DNA from: Cyanobium sp. Tous-M-B4
GTDB taxonomy: Bacteria > Cyanobacteriota > Cyanobacteriia > PCC-6307 > Cyanobiaceae
DNA length: 64,000 nucleotides
Assembly: GCF_024345395.1 (NCBI RefSeq)
Contig: NZ_JAGQBA010000005.1
Location: 62,001 to 126,000 of the forward strand
Reading direction: 5' to 3'
The translations under genes were made by a program, and so were the position numbers. Shown piece after piece: positions 1 through 9,272 of the stretch. Each line of letters begins with the position of its first letter. Position 1 is the stretch's first letter. Below the pieces are notes generated by a model. The model had not been told where the DNA came from. It was given only the letters and a program-made list of their open reading frames with translations, and searched no databases.

Positions 1-228
1 GTGCTGCTGCGCCAGGGCCAGGGCGTACGCACGGGCCAACTAATCGGCCATGTGGGCATGAGCGGCCGCACTACTGGTCCACACCTGCATTGGGGCATGC
101 GCCATGGCGGCCGCTGGCTAGACCCGGCCCAGATCCTACGAGCTATGGCAGCCGGCAGGCGCCAGCAACCTGGGCGGGCAGCTGCCCCGAAAGCGCCGCC
201 GGCAACTAGGGTTGCCGTAATCCGTTAA
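1..228 (+). CDS. M23 family metallopeptidase, C-terminal fragment
   Basis: This is the last 75 residues of a LytM/M23 zinc endopeptidase that cleaves peptidoglycan cross-links in the periplasm. The [16 protein letters not shown] stretch holds the HxH-type metal motif (HLHW) and the Gly-rich loop that close the M23 fold, followed by the usual DP-x-x-x-L tail and a basic, Ala/Pro-rich C-terminus. The frame is open to base 1, so the gene begins before the window; the GTG at base 1 is almost certainly internal. Family assignment is good. The specific role (cell separation versus murein turnover) cannot be told from this piece. Confidence 0.85.
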   Translation: MLLRQGQGVRTGQLIGHVGMSGRTTGPHLHWGMRHGGRWLDPAQILRAMAAGRRQQPGRAAAPKAPPATRVAVIR

Positions 229-256
229 CCGCCAAGTTGATTGGCCTGCAGCAGCC

Positions 257-2143
257 GTGACGCTGACGCCCCTCGCCTCTGCGGCTCAGTCCGCTACCGC
301 CACTAATTCTGGTGATGACTCTGCTGCTGAAGCTTTTGCTCCTCAGCGAGTAAACGGCGGCTACGCCCTGATGGACGCCCTGCATCGCCATGGAGTGCGC
401 CACATCTTTGGCTATCCCGGCGGCGCGATCCTGCCCATCTACGACGAACTGCACAAGGCAGAGTCTCGTGGCTGGTTGAAGCATATCCTGGTGCGCCATG
501 AGCAGGGCGGCACCCATGCGGCCGATGCCTACGCTCGAGCTACAGGCAAAGTTGGCGTCTGCTTTGGAACTTCGGGGCCCGGCGCCACCAACCTGGTCAC
601 CGGCATCGCCACCGCCCAGATGGACTCGGTGCCGATGGTGGTAATCACCGGGCAGGTGCCCCGGGCCTCGATCGGCACCGACGCCTTCCAAGAAACCGAC
701 ATCTTCGGCATAACCCTGCCGATCGTGAAGCACTCCTGGGTGGTGCGCGATCCCCGCGATATCGGCAGGATCGTGGCTGAAGCCTTTTTGATTGCTGCCA
801 GTGGTAGGCCCGGTCCGGTGCTGATCGACGTGCCCAAGGATGTGGGCCTGGAGGAATTCGACTACACGTCGGTAGCTCCGGGCTCGGCGATCCCAGCTGG
901 ATTCAAGTTGCCACCCAGTCCCGACCCTGAAGCCGTTGCCGCGGCCCTGGCCTTGATCCGCCAAGCCCGTCGCCCCTTGCTCTACGTCGGTGGCGGAGCC
1001 ATCAGCAGCGGGGCCCATGGCGCCGTGAAACAGCTGGCCGAACGCTTCCGCCTGCCGGTCACCACCACTTTGATGGGTAAGGGAGCCTTCGATGAGAAGC
1101 ACCCCCAATCGGTCGGCATGCTCGGCATGCACGGCACCGCCTATGCCAATTTCGCAGTCACAGAGTGCGATCTGCTGATTGCCACCGGTGCCCGATTCGA
1201 CGACCGGGTCACAGGCCGGCTGGATGGCTTTGCGCCCCGGGCCCAGGTGATCCATATCGATATCGACGCGGCGGAGATGGGCAAAACCCGCCTCCCCGAT
1301 GTGGCCTTGGTGGCCGATGTCCAGGCCGCGCTAGCAGCCCTTCTGGCTGCCTCAGCCCAGGACAGCTCAGAGGGGCGCACCGAGGCCTGGTTGCAGCGCA
1401 TCGACAGCTGGAAGCAGAACTACCCCTTGGTGGTGCCCGATCCGGAGGGAGACATCGCCCCCCAGGAAGTGGTTGTCGCCCTGAGGGAGTTGGCACCAGA
1501 TGCCTTCTACACCACAGATGTGGGCCAACACCAGATGTGGGCCGCCCAGTTTCTACACAATGGCCCCAGGCGCTGGATCAGCTCGGCGGGCCTTGGCACG
1601 ATGGGGTTCGGCATGCCCGCAGCCATGGGCGTGCAGACCGCCTTCCCGGATGAGCAGGTGATCTGTGTCGCCGGCGACGCCAGCATCCTGATGAACATTC
1701 AGGAACTGGGCACTCTCAGCCAATACAACCTGCCGGTGAAGGTTGTGGTGATCAACAACGGTTGGCAGGGCATGGTGCGCCAGTGGCAGGAGAGCTTCTA
1801 CGGAGAGCGCTACTCGGCCTCGGAAATGACCAATGGCATGCCGAATTTCGCGGCCTTAGCGGAATCCTTTGGCGTTCGTGGCGTACGCATCGACGAACGG
1901 GCCACCCTGCGCCAGCAACTGCAGGAGGCCCTTGACCATCCCGGGCCTGTCTTCATCGATGTCAAGGTGCGCCGCAACGAGAACTGCTTTCCGATGGTGC
2001 CCCCGGGTGCCAGCAATGCCCAGATGGTTGGGCTGCCATCCCATCCGGAGCTGGCTATCGACACGAGCCGCCATTGCCACTCCTGCGGCAGCACCACCGA
2101 AAGTGCCCACCTGTTCTGCCCCAGCTGCGGAGCCAAGCTTTGA
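257..2143 (+). CDS. ilvB: Acetolactate synthase, large (catalytic) subunit
   Basis: Thiamine-diphosphate enzyme that condenses two pyruvates (or pyruvate with 2-oxobutyrate), the first common step of branched-chain amino acid synthesis. The 628-residue protein has the three ALS domains: an N-terminal TPP-pyrimidine domain with the catalytic Glu in RHEQGG (about residue 82), a central FAD-type domain, and a C-terminal TPP-pyrophosphate domain with the GDAS...NN Mg-binding motif (about 472-500). GTG at 257 gives a family-like N-terminus before the [10 protein letters not shown] start of the first domain. Oddity: the last ~24 residues (from about 605) contain CxxC-x(n)-CPSCG, a small zinc-ribbon-like tail appended after the catalytic fold. 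The regulatory subunit gene is not in the window. The stop overlaps the next start (TTGA). Confidence 0.97.
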   Translation: MTLTPLASAAQSATATNSGDDSAAEAFAPQRVNGGYALMDALHRHGVRHIFGYPGGAILPIYDELHKAESRGWLKHILVRHEQGGTHAADAYARATGKVGVCFGTSGPGATNLVTGIATAQMDSVPMVVITGQVPRASIGTDAFQETDIFGITLPIVKHSWVVRDPRDIGRIVAEAFLIAASGRPGPVLIDVPKDVGLEEFDYTSVAPGSAIPAGFKLPPSPDPEAVAAALALIRQARRPLLYVGGGAISSGAHGAVKQLAERFRLPVTTTLMGKGAFDEKHPQSVGMLGMHGTAYANFAVTECDLLIATGARFDDRVTGRLDGFAPRAQVIHIDIDAAEMGKTRLPDVALVADVQAALAALLAASAQDSSEGRTEAWLQRIDSWKQNYPLVVPDPEGDIAPQEVVVALRELAPDAFYTTDVGQHQMWAAQFLHNGPRRWISSAGLGTMGFGMPAAMGVQTAFPDEQVICVAGDASILMNIQELGTLSQYNLPVKVVVINNGWQGMVRQWQESFYGERYSASEMTNGMPNFAALAESFGVRGVRIDERATLRQQLQEALDHPGPVFIDVKVRRNENCFPMVPPGASNAQMVGLPSHPELAIDTSRHCHSCGSTTESAHLFCPSCGAKL

Positions 2144-2529
2144 GATGGCTCGCCGCATTGCTGGTTGTTTTACTGGTGTGGCCTGGAGCCGCCTTGGCAG
2201 CTGAGGTGCTGCAGGTGCGGGGGGCAACCCTGCTGCAGCTAGGCGACCAAAACCGTAGCTACACGGTGCAGCTGGCCTGTGTTGAGGTAGCTGAAGCTCA
2301 GCAGGCTGAGGCATTGGCCTGGCTTCGCCAAGCCGTTCCTCGCCACACCCGCGTCAATTTGCGGCCGATGGGCCAGAAGCAGGGTGTGCTGTTGGCAAGG
2401 GTTCAGCCGCTTGCTCCCGTGCGTGGCAGCACAAACCAAGCAGCAGATCTGGGCAGCGGTTTAATCGCAGCTGGTCTTGCCCAAGCCGACTCCCATAGCA
2501 ACGCCGACTGTGCCAACGTCGCAACCTGA
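2140..2529 (+). CDS. Secreted SNase-like protein, probably catalytically dead
   Basis: 129-residue exported protein. I chose the TTG at 2140, which overlaps the ilvB stop (TTGA). It gives a clean signal peptide (RW, then a Leu/Val-rich core ending AALAAE), whereas upstream starts would run through ilvB. The mature part resembles a staphylococcal-nuclease OB fold: beta strand with [10 protein letters not shown], helix, then [17 protein letters not shown] and a terminal LIAAGLA. Against the usual V-R-L-x-x-I-D-x-P-E and G-R-x-L-A motifs, the catalytic arginines appear replaced (Q in the first, no R in the second). The family call is by pattern recognition and the loss of activity is inference. 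Confidence 0.6.
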   Translation: MRWLAALLVVLLVWPGAALAAEVLQVRGATLLQLGDQNRSYTVQLACVEVAEAQQAEALAWLRQAVPRHTRVNLRPMGQKQGVLLARVQPLAPVRGSTNQAADLGSGLIAAGLAQADSHSNADCANVAT

Positions 2530-2549
2530 ATGCGGCCACTTATCTGCCC

Positions 2550-2756
2550 ATGAGTCTGAATCGCACCGCCAAGGGCATCGTGCTGGTGCCCTCCCTGCTG
2601 CTGGGAGGTGCCTTCCTAGCGGCTGGGGTATGGAGTGAGGGCCCAGCGGCGAGCAATAAAACCCTGGCCATTAGCTTGGGCGGATTGCTGATGGCGGCTG
2701 GGCTCCTGGCCCAACTTCTACCGGAGAGCAAGCCAGAGTCTTCCGACTCCGACTGA
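2550..2756 (+). CDS. Small two-helix membrane protein
   Basis: 68-residue protein with two hydrophobic segments (about residues 9-27 and 39-58) and an acidic C-terminal tail (PESKPESSDSD). It looks like a typical small conserved cyanobacterial inner- or thylakoid-membrane protein, similar in shape to DUF3188 proteins, though I cannot confirm the family. It starts 20 nt after the secreted SNase-like gene, so the two may be cotranscribed with ilvB. No function is suggested by the sequence. Confidence 0.6.
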   Translation: MSLNRTAKGIVLVPSLLLGGAFLAAGVWSEGPAASNKTLAISLGGLLMAAGLLAQLLPESKPESSDSD

Positions 2757-2779
2757 TCTCCAGTCAAAGGGAAAATTAT

Positions 2780-3220
2780 TTACTTCTTGGGCTGGGCCTT
2801 GGTGGCCTGGGCTGTGTATTGGGCTATCACTTCGTCCACAAATTTTTTGTCGGCGGCGGTGATCTTGGCGTAACAGCCCTGCTTAACCCGGCCCACAATC
2901 TGCACAATGCTGCCATTGACAATCTGGGAAGCCTCAAGCTTGCCGCTGCCAGCTATCTGACCGCCATGGGCAGTGGTCACCACGTAGGTGATCGCCTTGG
3001 CATTGGAGATAACGGCGTTCTGCACCGCCAATTTTTGCTCCACTGCCAGCTCACATACGTTGACGGCGGCGGCGAGAGCCAGATCGTTCATGGTCTCAAT
3101 GCTGACTGGCTTGGCCGCAGCGGCGGCAGCCCCAGGCGACTGGGCGAAGGCAGGAGCTCCCAGCAGAGCGGTGGTACTTAGGGCGGAAGCCGTGATCCAG
3201 GCGAGAGAAAAGCGAGACAC
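2780..3220 (-). CDS. Exported hypothetical protein
   Basis: 146-residue protein with a signal peptide (SRFSLAWITASAL...GAPAFAQ). The open frame extends further upstream, but GTG at 3220 directly precedes the signal sequence and leaves room for the divergent ppsA promoter, so I use it. The mature protein has an Ala-rich linker, then a compact region with two cysteines (VCELAVEQ and KQGCYAKI) that could form a disulfide, and ends in a Lys/Ala-rich tail. It resembles a small conserved family of marine picocyanobacteria. The function is unknown and I would not assign one. Confidence 0.65.
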   Translation of the reverse strand: MSRFSLAWITASALSTTALLGAPAFAQSPGAAAAAAKPVSIETMNDLALAAAVNVCELAVEQKLAVQNAVISNAKAITYVVTTAHGGQIAGSGKLEASQIVNGSIVQIVGRVKQGCYAKITAADKKFVDEVIAQYTAQATKAQPKK

Positions 3221-3368
3221 AGAAACTTGCGAGCAACGAAAAAGCTTCAACCCACTGTGCCACCCATTTCGAACCAGCGGCAGGGGATGTGGGGCCTGCA
3301 TCGCTGGCTCAACAGTTAAGACAACGCTCCAAGAAGGCGCCAGAGTCAGGGGTGGCTGCCAACTACCC

Positions 3369-5789
3369 ATGCCAATTACCCATGCCAACCGCCGCGAACT
3401 GCTCGTAGTGCCGTTCGCGGCTGTTGGCATCGGAGCGATCGCCGCGGTGGGCGGCAAAAACGCCTCCCTCGGCGAAATGATCCGCGAGCTCGCGGGCCAG
3501 GGGGTGCGGGTGCCTGGAGGCTTCGCCACCACAGCCGCCGCCTACCGCCACATGCTCTGCAGTAACGACCTTCGAACTCCGCTGCAGGCCCTACTCCAAA
3601 ACCTGGATGCTGATGATCTCGGTGCCCTGCAGGCCGCCGGCAAAGCCGCCCGCAACCTGCTGCTGAACGCCAACTTGCCAGCCGACCTAAGCGAAGCGAT
3701 CCTGGCCGCCTATCGAGAGCTGGCAACACCAGATGGCGTTTTGCCAGCTGTGGCAGTGCGCTCCAGCGCCACCGCCGAAGACCTGCCCGATGCCAGCTTC
3801 GCTGGCCAGCAGGAGACCTTCCTCAACATCCAGGGCGAGGCAGCCCTGCTGCAGGCCTGCCGGCGTTGTTACGCATCGCTGTTCACCGATCGGGCGATCT
3901 CCTACCGCCAGCTCAATGGTTTTGACCACCTGGAGGTGGCCCTTTCGATCGGTGTGCAGCGCATGGTGCGCTCCGACCTGGCCTGCGCTGGGGTGATGTT
4001 CAGCATCGACACCGAAACCGGCTTCCGCGATGCGGTGCTGCTCACCGCCGCCTATGGCCTCGGTGAAAACGTGGTGCAGGGGGCCGTTAACCCCGATGAG
4101 GTGCTGATTTTTAAGCCAACGCTTGAGCAGGGGTTTGCGCCAATCCTCAGCAAGCGACTGGGCAGCAAGGCGATCCGGATGGTGTACGGGGAAGCGGGGC
4201 TCACCGTGACAAACGAGCCCGTGCCGGAAGCCGAGTGCAACCGCTTCGCCCTCAGCGATGACGAGTGCCTAACCCTGGCCCGCTGGGCCTGCCAAATCGA
4301 GCGTCACTACAGCGCTAAGCGTGGTGCTCCCACGCCGATGGACATCGAGTGGGCCAAAGATGGTCTCACAGGCGAGCTGTTCATCCTCCAAGCCCGTCCT
4401 GAAACCGTGCAGTCGCGGCAGCAGCAGGCGGTGCTGCGCAGCTGGCACCTGGAGCCCCATCAAGCGGAAACCCTGGTGAGCGGCCGCGCCATCGGTGCCT
4501 CGGTGAGCAGCGGCGTAGCCCGGGTGATTAAAGATCCCGGCGAAATCAGCCGTTTTGAGGCTGGTGACCTACTGATCACCGAACGGACCGACCCCGACTG
4601 GGAGCCGATCCTCAAACGAGCCAGCGGCGTGGTGACCGACCAGGGCGGCCGCACCTGCCATGCGGCGATCATTGCCCGCGAGATGGCCATTACGGCCATC
4701 GTTGGCACCGGTGATGGCACCCAGCGCATCCAGGACGGCGACGCCATCACGATCAGCTGCTGCGAAGGCGATGTGGGCCGGGTGTACCGGGGCAACCTGC
4801 CGTTCAGCGTCACGGAGCAGGCCATTGGCCATCTGCCCGTCACCCGCACCCAGATCTTGATAAGTGTGGGCAATCCGGAGGAGGCCTTCAACCTCGCGGC
4901 CATTCCCTGCGACGGGGTGGGCCTAGCCAGGCTGGAATTCATCATCGCTAATCACATCAAGGTGCACCCGCTGGCCCTGCTCCAGCCTGAGCTGGTTGCT
5001 GACGCCCAGCAGCGGCAGCAGATAGCCCGGTTAACGGCCGGCCACACCAGCCCCGCCGAGTACTACGTGGATCTGCTCGCCCAGGGCATGGCCCGCATTG
5101 CAGCGGCTTTCTATCCCAGGCCGGTGATCCTGCGCTTTTCCGACTTCAAGAGCAATGAATACGCGCGCCTGCTGGGGGGAGCTGCGTTTGAACCCAACGA
5201 GGAGAACCCGATGCTCGGCTGGCGGGGCGCCTCCCGCTACTACGCCCCCGCCTTCCGCGCTGCTTTCGCCCTCGAATGCCAGGCCCTTAAACGGGTGCGC
5301 GACGGCATGGGACTCACCAATGTGATCCCGATGGTGCCCTTCTGCCGCACCGCCGAGGAAGGGGATCGGGTATTGGCAGAAATGGCCAGCTCCGGCCTGG
5401 TGCGGGGTGAAAACGGTCTGGAGGTGTATGTGATGTGCGAGCTACCCAGCAACGTGATCGCGGCAGAGGCGTTTGCCGAGCGCTTCGATGGCTTCTCGAT
5501 CGGCTCCAACGACCTCACCCAGCTCACCCTGGGGCTCGATCGCGATTCAGCCTTGGTGGCTGAGTTGTTTGACGAACGCCATCCGGCTGTGAAGGCCATG
5601 ATTCGCCTGGCAATCCAAAGCGCCAAACGCTGCGGCCGCAAGATCGGCATCTGCGGCCAAGCCCCCAGCGACTACCCCGATTTCGCTCGCTTCCTGGTGG
5701 AGGAGGGCATTGATTCGATCAGCCTCAACCCCGACGCCGTGATCGCCACCCGCCTGGAGGTGGCCAGGATCGAGGCCAGCTTGGGCTGA
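3369..5789 (+). CDS. ppsA: Phosphoenolpyruvate synthase
   Basis: Converts pyruvate + ATP + water to PEP + AMP + Pi, the gluconeogenic direction. The frame is open from 2988, but the ATG at 3369 (PITHANRREL) gives an 806-residue protein of normal family length. Domains in order: N-terminal ATP-grasp (VGGKNASLGEM near the start, then VRSSATAEDLPDASFAGQQ), the central phosphohistidine swivel with GGRTCHAAI (His about residue 430), and a C-terminal PEP/pyruvate TIM barrel with YVMCELPSN and the catalytic-cysteine loop CGQAPSDYP (about 761). All key residues are present. It is divergent from the exported protein upstream, and the 148-bp gap between them must hold both promoters. Confidence 0.95.
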   Translation: MPITHANRRELLVVPFAAVGIGAIAAVGGKNASLGEMIRELAGQGVRVPGGFATTAAAYRHMLCSNDLRTPLQALLQNLDADDLGALQAAGKAARNLLLNANLPADLSEAILAAYRELATPDGVLPAVAVRSSATAEDLPDASFAGQQETFLNIQGEAALLQACRRCYASLFTDRAISYRQLNGFDHLEVALSIGVQRMVRSDLACAGVMFSIDTETGFRDAVLLTAAYGLGENVVQGAVNPDEVLIFKPTLEQGFAPILSKRLGSKAIRMVYGEAGLTVTNEPVPEAECNRFALSDDECLTLARWACQIERHYSAKRGAPTPMDIEWAKDGLTGELFILQARPETVQSRQQQAVLRSWHLEPHQAETLVSGRAIGASVSSGVARVIKDPGEISRFEAGDLLITERTDPDWEPILKRASGVVTDQGGRTCHAAIIAREMAITAIVGTGDGTQRIQDGDAITISCCEGDVGRVYRGNLPFSVTEQAIGHLPVTRTQILISVGNPEEAFNLAAIPCDGVGLARLEFIIANHIKVHPLALLQPELVADAQQRQQIARLTAGHTSPAEYYVDLLAQGMARIAAAFYPRPVILRFSDFKSNEYARLLGGAAFEPNEENPMLGWRGASRYYAPAFRAAFALECQALKRVRDGMGLTNVIPMVPFCRTAEEGDRVLAEMASSGLVRGENGLEVYVMCELPSNVIAAEAFAERFDGFSIGSNDLTQLTLGLDRDSALVAELFDERHPAVKAMIRLAIQSAKRCGRKIGICGQAPSDYPDFARFLVEEGIDSISLNPDAVIATRLEVARIEASLG

Positions 5790-5806
5790 GCCGCCAACCG
5801 CATCTC

Positions 5807-6919
5807 TCAGCCGATCCGCCGCAGCGACGGTCCCTGGCTGGGTTGAATCTGGGCGGGGAGCTGCTGGCTGCTGATCGACTCCAGGGTGGTCATGTTGTAG
5901 CTGGTGTAGGTCGTACGTCCCGCGCCATCACCCTGGGGCCAGAAGGCATCGATCACGGTGAGGGTCTGCACCGGAGCCGTGCTGTCCTGCAGCCGGCGGC
6001 GCGGACCGCTGCCCAGGGCGCCGAGGTTGAGCAGGTCCAGTTGACCCACCCGGCCTGGGAAGAAGGCGTGATGGTGGCCGCTGATGTAGGCATGGGCCCC
6101 GGTGCGCTCCAGCAGCTGGCGCAGGGTCTCGCTCTGCTGCAACACCTCGCCAGGCCGGTCCCGGCCCTGGCCTACGGCCAGCAGCGGCAGATGGCCAAGC
6201 ACGAGGCGCAACCGGGCTGATTGGGCCTCGGGGCTGCGCAGCTGGCGCTCGGCCCAGGCCACCTGTTCGGCGGGCAGGGCGGCCGAGGAGGCATCCCACA
6301 CCAGTAGGAAAAGGTCGTGCTGGCGCACGCTGTAAGCGAAGGGAAAGCGGCTGGCATCAACAAACTTGAGCCCCAAGGCGTTCTGCTGGCCGCGCCAATA
6401 GCGCTCCGCTTCCTGGCGATCGAGCTCAAATATGTACTGGCCCGCAGAGCGCGCCGAGGAGGCGTCGTGGTTGCCCATGGTGATCGCCACCGGCAGCCCG
6501 GCCCGCTCCAGAGGTGCCAGCAGTTGGCGGTGGAAGGAGGCCCACATGGCACTCAGATGCACGCGGCTGAGCCCCTGCTTCTGCCCGGCCACCATGTCGC
6601 CGCCGCAGAGCACCAGATCGGGTTTCCAGCTGGGAATTAGCTCGACAGCTCGCAGCACCTCCGGCAGATAGCTGGTGGAGCCGTAGCTGCTGTTGAGATC
6701 GCTGATCGCGACCAGGCGCAGGTCGCCCCGGGGCGGCAGCAGCGGTTTGGCACCTCCCCTAGGGGCGGCAGCGGCATCAGGGCGCAGGCCTGATGCCGCT
6801 AAGGCGGCCACTCCCAAGCCAGCCAAGCTGAGGAAGCCACGTCGGGAGAGGTAGGCACCAGGCCAGATGACCATCGGCCAGGTCACCATCTTCGCTGTGC
6901 TGCGCTGGAACATGCCCAT
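5807..6919 (-). CDS. Tat-exported calcineurin-like metallophosphoesterase
   Basis: 370-residue protein with a twin-arginine signal (SRRGFLSLAGLG, Arg pair at 26-27) preceded by an unusually long, partly hydrophobic N-terminus. The dinuclear-metal motifs of the calcineurin superfamily appear in order: SDLN (Asp about 74), GGDMV (106-110), GNHD (149-152), GHLPLL and SGHHH. It is therefore a folded, metal-loaded phosphoesterase sent across the membrane. The substrate is unknown; secreted members include purple-acid-type phosphatases and phosphodiesterases. It is convergent with ppsA, whose stop is 17 nt away. An internal Met nearer the RR motif (residue 11 or 16) is a possible alternative start. 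Confidence 0.85.
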   Translation of the reverse strand: MGMFQRSTAKMVTWPMVIWPGAYLSRRGFLSLAGLGVAALAASGLRPDAAAAPRGGAKPLLPPRGDLRLVAISDLNSSYGSTSYLPEVLRAVELIPSWKPDLVLCGGDMVAGQKQGLSRVHLSAMWASFHRQLLAPLERAGLPVAITMGNHDASSARSAGQYIFELDRQEAERYWRGQQNALGLKFVDASRFPFAYSVRQHDLFLLVWDASSAALPAEQVAWAERQLRSPEAQSARLRLVLGHLPLLAVGQGRDRPGEVLQQSETLRQLLERTGAHAYISGHHHAFFPGRVGQLDLLNLGALGSGPRRRLQDSTAPVQTLTVIDAFWPQGDGAGRTTYTSYNMTTLESISSQQLPAQIQPSQGPSLRRIG

Positions 6920-7163
6920 GGTTTAGCGCCCCGCTCAGACCGACAAGCGCCAGAGCAAGGTGCCGTGGGCCGTAGCTCGCAGCACACAAAGGGCCGCCAG
7001 GGCCATGCAAAGGGGGCAGTGGGTAATCGACAAAGAATCGATGCCGCATCGGCTTCCAGCCTGGCAGCCCAATCCAATTTCAGGCGTAGTGGAGCCAAGA
7101 CTGCTGAAATAACGCCATGAATCAGCGCCCGGCTCCCGTCCAGGCGCCCCCCTGGAGTCGGTA

Positions 7164-8867
7164 GTGCTGCGCCTGAGCGAATTGAAGCTGCCCCTCGACC
7201 ACAGCGAGGCCGACCTGGCGGCGGCAGTGCTGAGGCGCCTGCGGCTCGCCCCCGATCAACTACTTGGGTTGCGGCTGGTTAAACGCAGCGTTGATGCCCG
7301 CAAGAGCGCGGCGATCACCCTCGTTTACAGCCTTGATCTGGATTTGGACCTTGATGCCAGGGCCGAGGCCCGGCTCCTGAAGCGCTTTGCCGGCGACCCC
7401 CACCTGCGGCCCAGCCCCGACACGACCTATCACCCCGTCGTAAGCGGAGCCAACGCAGGCAAGATGCGACCAGTGGTGGTGGGAGCTGGTCCCTGCGGCT
7501 ATTTCGCGGCCCTGCTGCTGGCCCAAATGGGGTTTCGTCCCCTATTGCTGGAGCGGGGCAAGGCGGTCAAGCAGCGCAGCGCCGACACCTTCGGCTTTTG
7601 GAAGGGGAGCGCTGACTTCAATCCCGAATCCAATGCCCAATTTGGCGAGGGTGGCGCTGGCACCTTCTCCGACGGCAAGCTTTACAGCCAGGTGAGCGAA
7701 GCCAAGCCCTACGTGCGCAAGGTGCTTGAAGAGCTAGTTGCCGCAGGCGCTAACCCTGACATCCTCACCCTGCACCACCCCCACATCGGCACCTACAAAC
7801 TGGCCACGGTGGTGCGGGGGTTGCGGCAACGAATCGAGACCCTAGGGGGCGAGGTGCGCTTCCAGTGCCGGGTAGACGGCCTGGAGCTGAATCCCGTGGA
7901 CCGCTCCATTCAGGCTCTGCAGCTCGATAGCGGCGAACGAATTGCCGCCACCCAGGTGGTGCTGGCCCTTGGCCACAGCGCCCGGGACAGCTTTGAGATG
8001 TTGAAAACCGCCGGCGTGGCGATGCAGCCCAAGCCTTTCGCAGTTGGTCTCCGCATCGAACACCCCCAGAGCTTGATTGACAGGGCCCGCTGGGGGCCGG
8101 CCGCCGGCCACCCCCGCCTGGGCCCAGCTGAATACAAGCTGGTGCATCACTGCCGTGAGACAGCCAACTTGGGCCGCAGTGTCTACAGCTTTTGCATGTG
8201 CCCGGGGGGATTGGTTGTGGGGGCTACCTCGGAGCCAGGTCGAGTAGTCACCAATGGCATGAGCCAGCACACCCGCAACGAACGCAATGCCAACAGCGGC
8301 ATCGTGGTGGGTATCGAGCTAGCCGATCTGACGCCCTACGGCGAAAGCGCCGACGATCCCCTCGCCGGCGTTGCTTTTCAGCGCCATTGGGAGGGTCGCG
8401 CTTTCGTTACAGGCGGCTCTAACTACCAAGCACCTGCCCAGCTGGTTGGCGATTTCCTTGCCAACCGCCCAAGTCAAGACAGAGGCGGAGTGATTCCTTC
8501 ATACCAACCAGGGGTTTGCTACGGGAATTTGGCTGGCTGCCTACCGGAGTTTGTGCTGACAGCTATCCGAGAGGCCCTGCCCGCCTTCGAGCGCCGCATT
8601 CCCGGTTTCCTAATGGGCGATGCCCTGCTCACCGGTGTAGAGACCCGCACCTCGTCGCCTGTGCGGCTGCCCAGAGACGAAATAACCCTGGAGTCTGGAA
8701 ACACCCCAGGGTTATACCCAGCCGGCGAAGGAGCTGGTTATGCCGGCGGAATCCTCTCGGCAGCAATTGATGGCATCAAAGTTGCCGAACAGGTAGCCCT
8801 GTCGATCACTCTTCCTCGTCCTCAGCACCCAGTGGTACCAAGCGAATCTGTTTGCGGCCCAACTTGA
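7164..8867 (+). CDS. FAD-dependent dehydrogenase of the COG2509 type
   Basis: 567-residue flavoprotein. The first ~95 residues form the small alpha/beta domain (SELKLPLDH...LRLVKRSVDARK) characteristic of uncharacterised COG2509 dehydrogenases. Then come the Rossmann FAD motif VVGAGPCGYFAA (about 106-117), FGEGGAGTFSDGKLYSQ, and a C-terminal GLYPAGEGAGYAGGILSA flavin-closing motif. GTG at 7164 begins the conserved N-terminal domain. The physiological substrate is not known. The 3' end runs 62 bp into the convergent abrB gene, so the two transcripts are antisense at their ends. Confidence 0.88.
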   Translation: MLRLSELKLPLDHSEADLAAAVLRRLRLAPDQLLGLRLVKRSVDARKSAAITLVYSLDLDLDLDARAEARLLKRFAGDPHLRPSPDTTYHPVVSGANAGKMRPVVVGAGPCGYFAALLLAQMGFRPLLLERGKAVKQRSADTFGFWKGSADFNPESNAQFGEGGAGTFSDGKLYSQVSEAKPYVRKVLEELVAAGANPDILTLHHPHIGTYKLATVVRGLRQRIETLGGEVRFQCRVDGLELNPVDRSIQALQLDSGERIAATQVVLALGHSARDSFEMLKTAGVAMQPKPFAVGLRIEHPQSLIDRARWGPAAGHPRLGPAEYKLVHHCRETANLGRSVYSFCMCPGGLVVGATSEPGRVVTNGMSQHTRNERNANSGIVVGIELADLTPYGESADDPLAGVAFQRHWEGRAFVTGGSNYQAPAQLVGDFLANRPSQDRGGVIPSYQPGVCYGNLAGCLPEFVLTAIREALPAFERRIPGFLMGDALLTGVETRTSSPVRLPRDEITLESGNTPGLYPAGEGAGYAGGILSAAIDGIKVAEQVALSITLPRPQHPVVPSESVCGPT

Positions 8868-9168
8868 TTTCGAACTCATCGCCAGGCTTGAGGTCAAGCA
8901 TGCCCGTATAAGCCTTGCCGACCATCAAGTTGCCGTTGAACTGCACCTTGGTGTTGAAGCTGAGTTTGCGGCCGCCCTTCCCTGTTTTGGCTGCACCGCC
9001 AAAATCGACTCCCTTGGCATTCAAGAGAGCCTCGTAGAAGGCTGTGAAGTTCAGCCGTTCTGAACCGTCTTTTTTGTGGGAGACATAGCCGCAAGCGCGA
9101 ACCAAGTCAGACTTGCTCACATCCCCGAGTTCTTTGACCTTGGCGAGAAGGTCGGCACCAGTGAGCAT
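8806..9168 (-). CDS. Cyanobacterial AbrB-like transcriptional regulator
   Basis: 120-residue cyAbrB protein. The N-terminal half (LTGADLLAKVKEL...SDLVRACGYVS) is the helical domain specific to cyanobacteria, and the C-terminal half (NTKVQFNGNLMVGKAYTGML...GDEFEIKLGRKQIRL) is the swapped-hairpin AbrB DNA-binding domain, reversed in order relative to Bacillus AbrB. In other cyanobacteria cyAbrBs adjust carbon/nitrogen balance and inorganic-carbon uptake genes; that role is knowledge from homologs, not visible here. It ends in an acidic DEEE tail and overlaps the convergent FAD dehydrogenase by 62 bp. Confidence 0.92.
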   Translation of the reverse strand: MLTGADLLAKVKELGDVSKSDLVRACGYVSHKKDGSERLNFTAFYEALLNAKGVDFGGAAKTGKGGRKLSFNTKVQFNGNLMVGKAYTGMLDLKPGDEFEIKLGRKQIRLVPLGAEDEEE

Positions 9169-9272
9169 CGATGATAATTATGCAACTACTGCATTATTGC
9201 GCAGAAACAGGCCCGACTGCAAGCAAAGCGGCTTGAATTGAATGCGAATCCAGCTCGAAATAGCGCCAAGAT

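Noticed and set aside
206-1255. 349-residue minus-strand ORF opposite ilvB
   Set aside because: High GC makes long antisense frames; no domain, and ilvB in the other strand is unambiguous.
6920-7163. Minus-strand ORFs in the gap before the FAD dehydrogenase
   Set aside because: Cys/Trp/Pro-rich shadow peptides without motif or ribosome-binding site; the gap likely holds only promoters.
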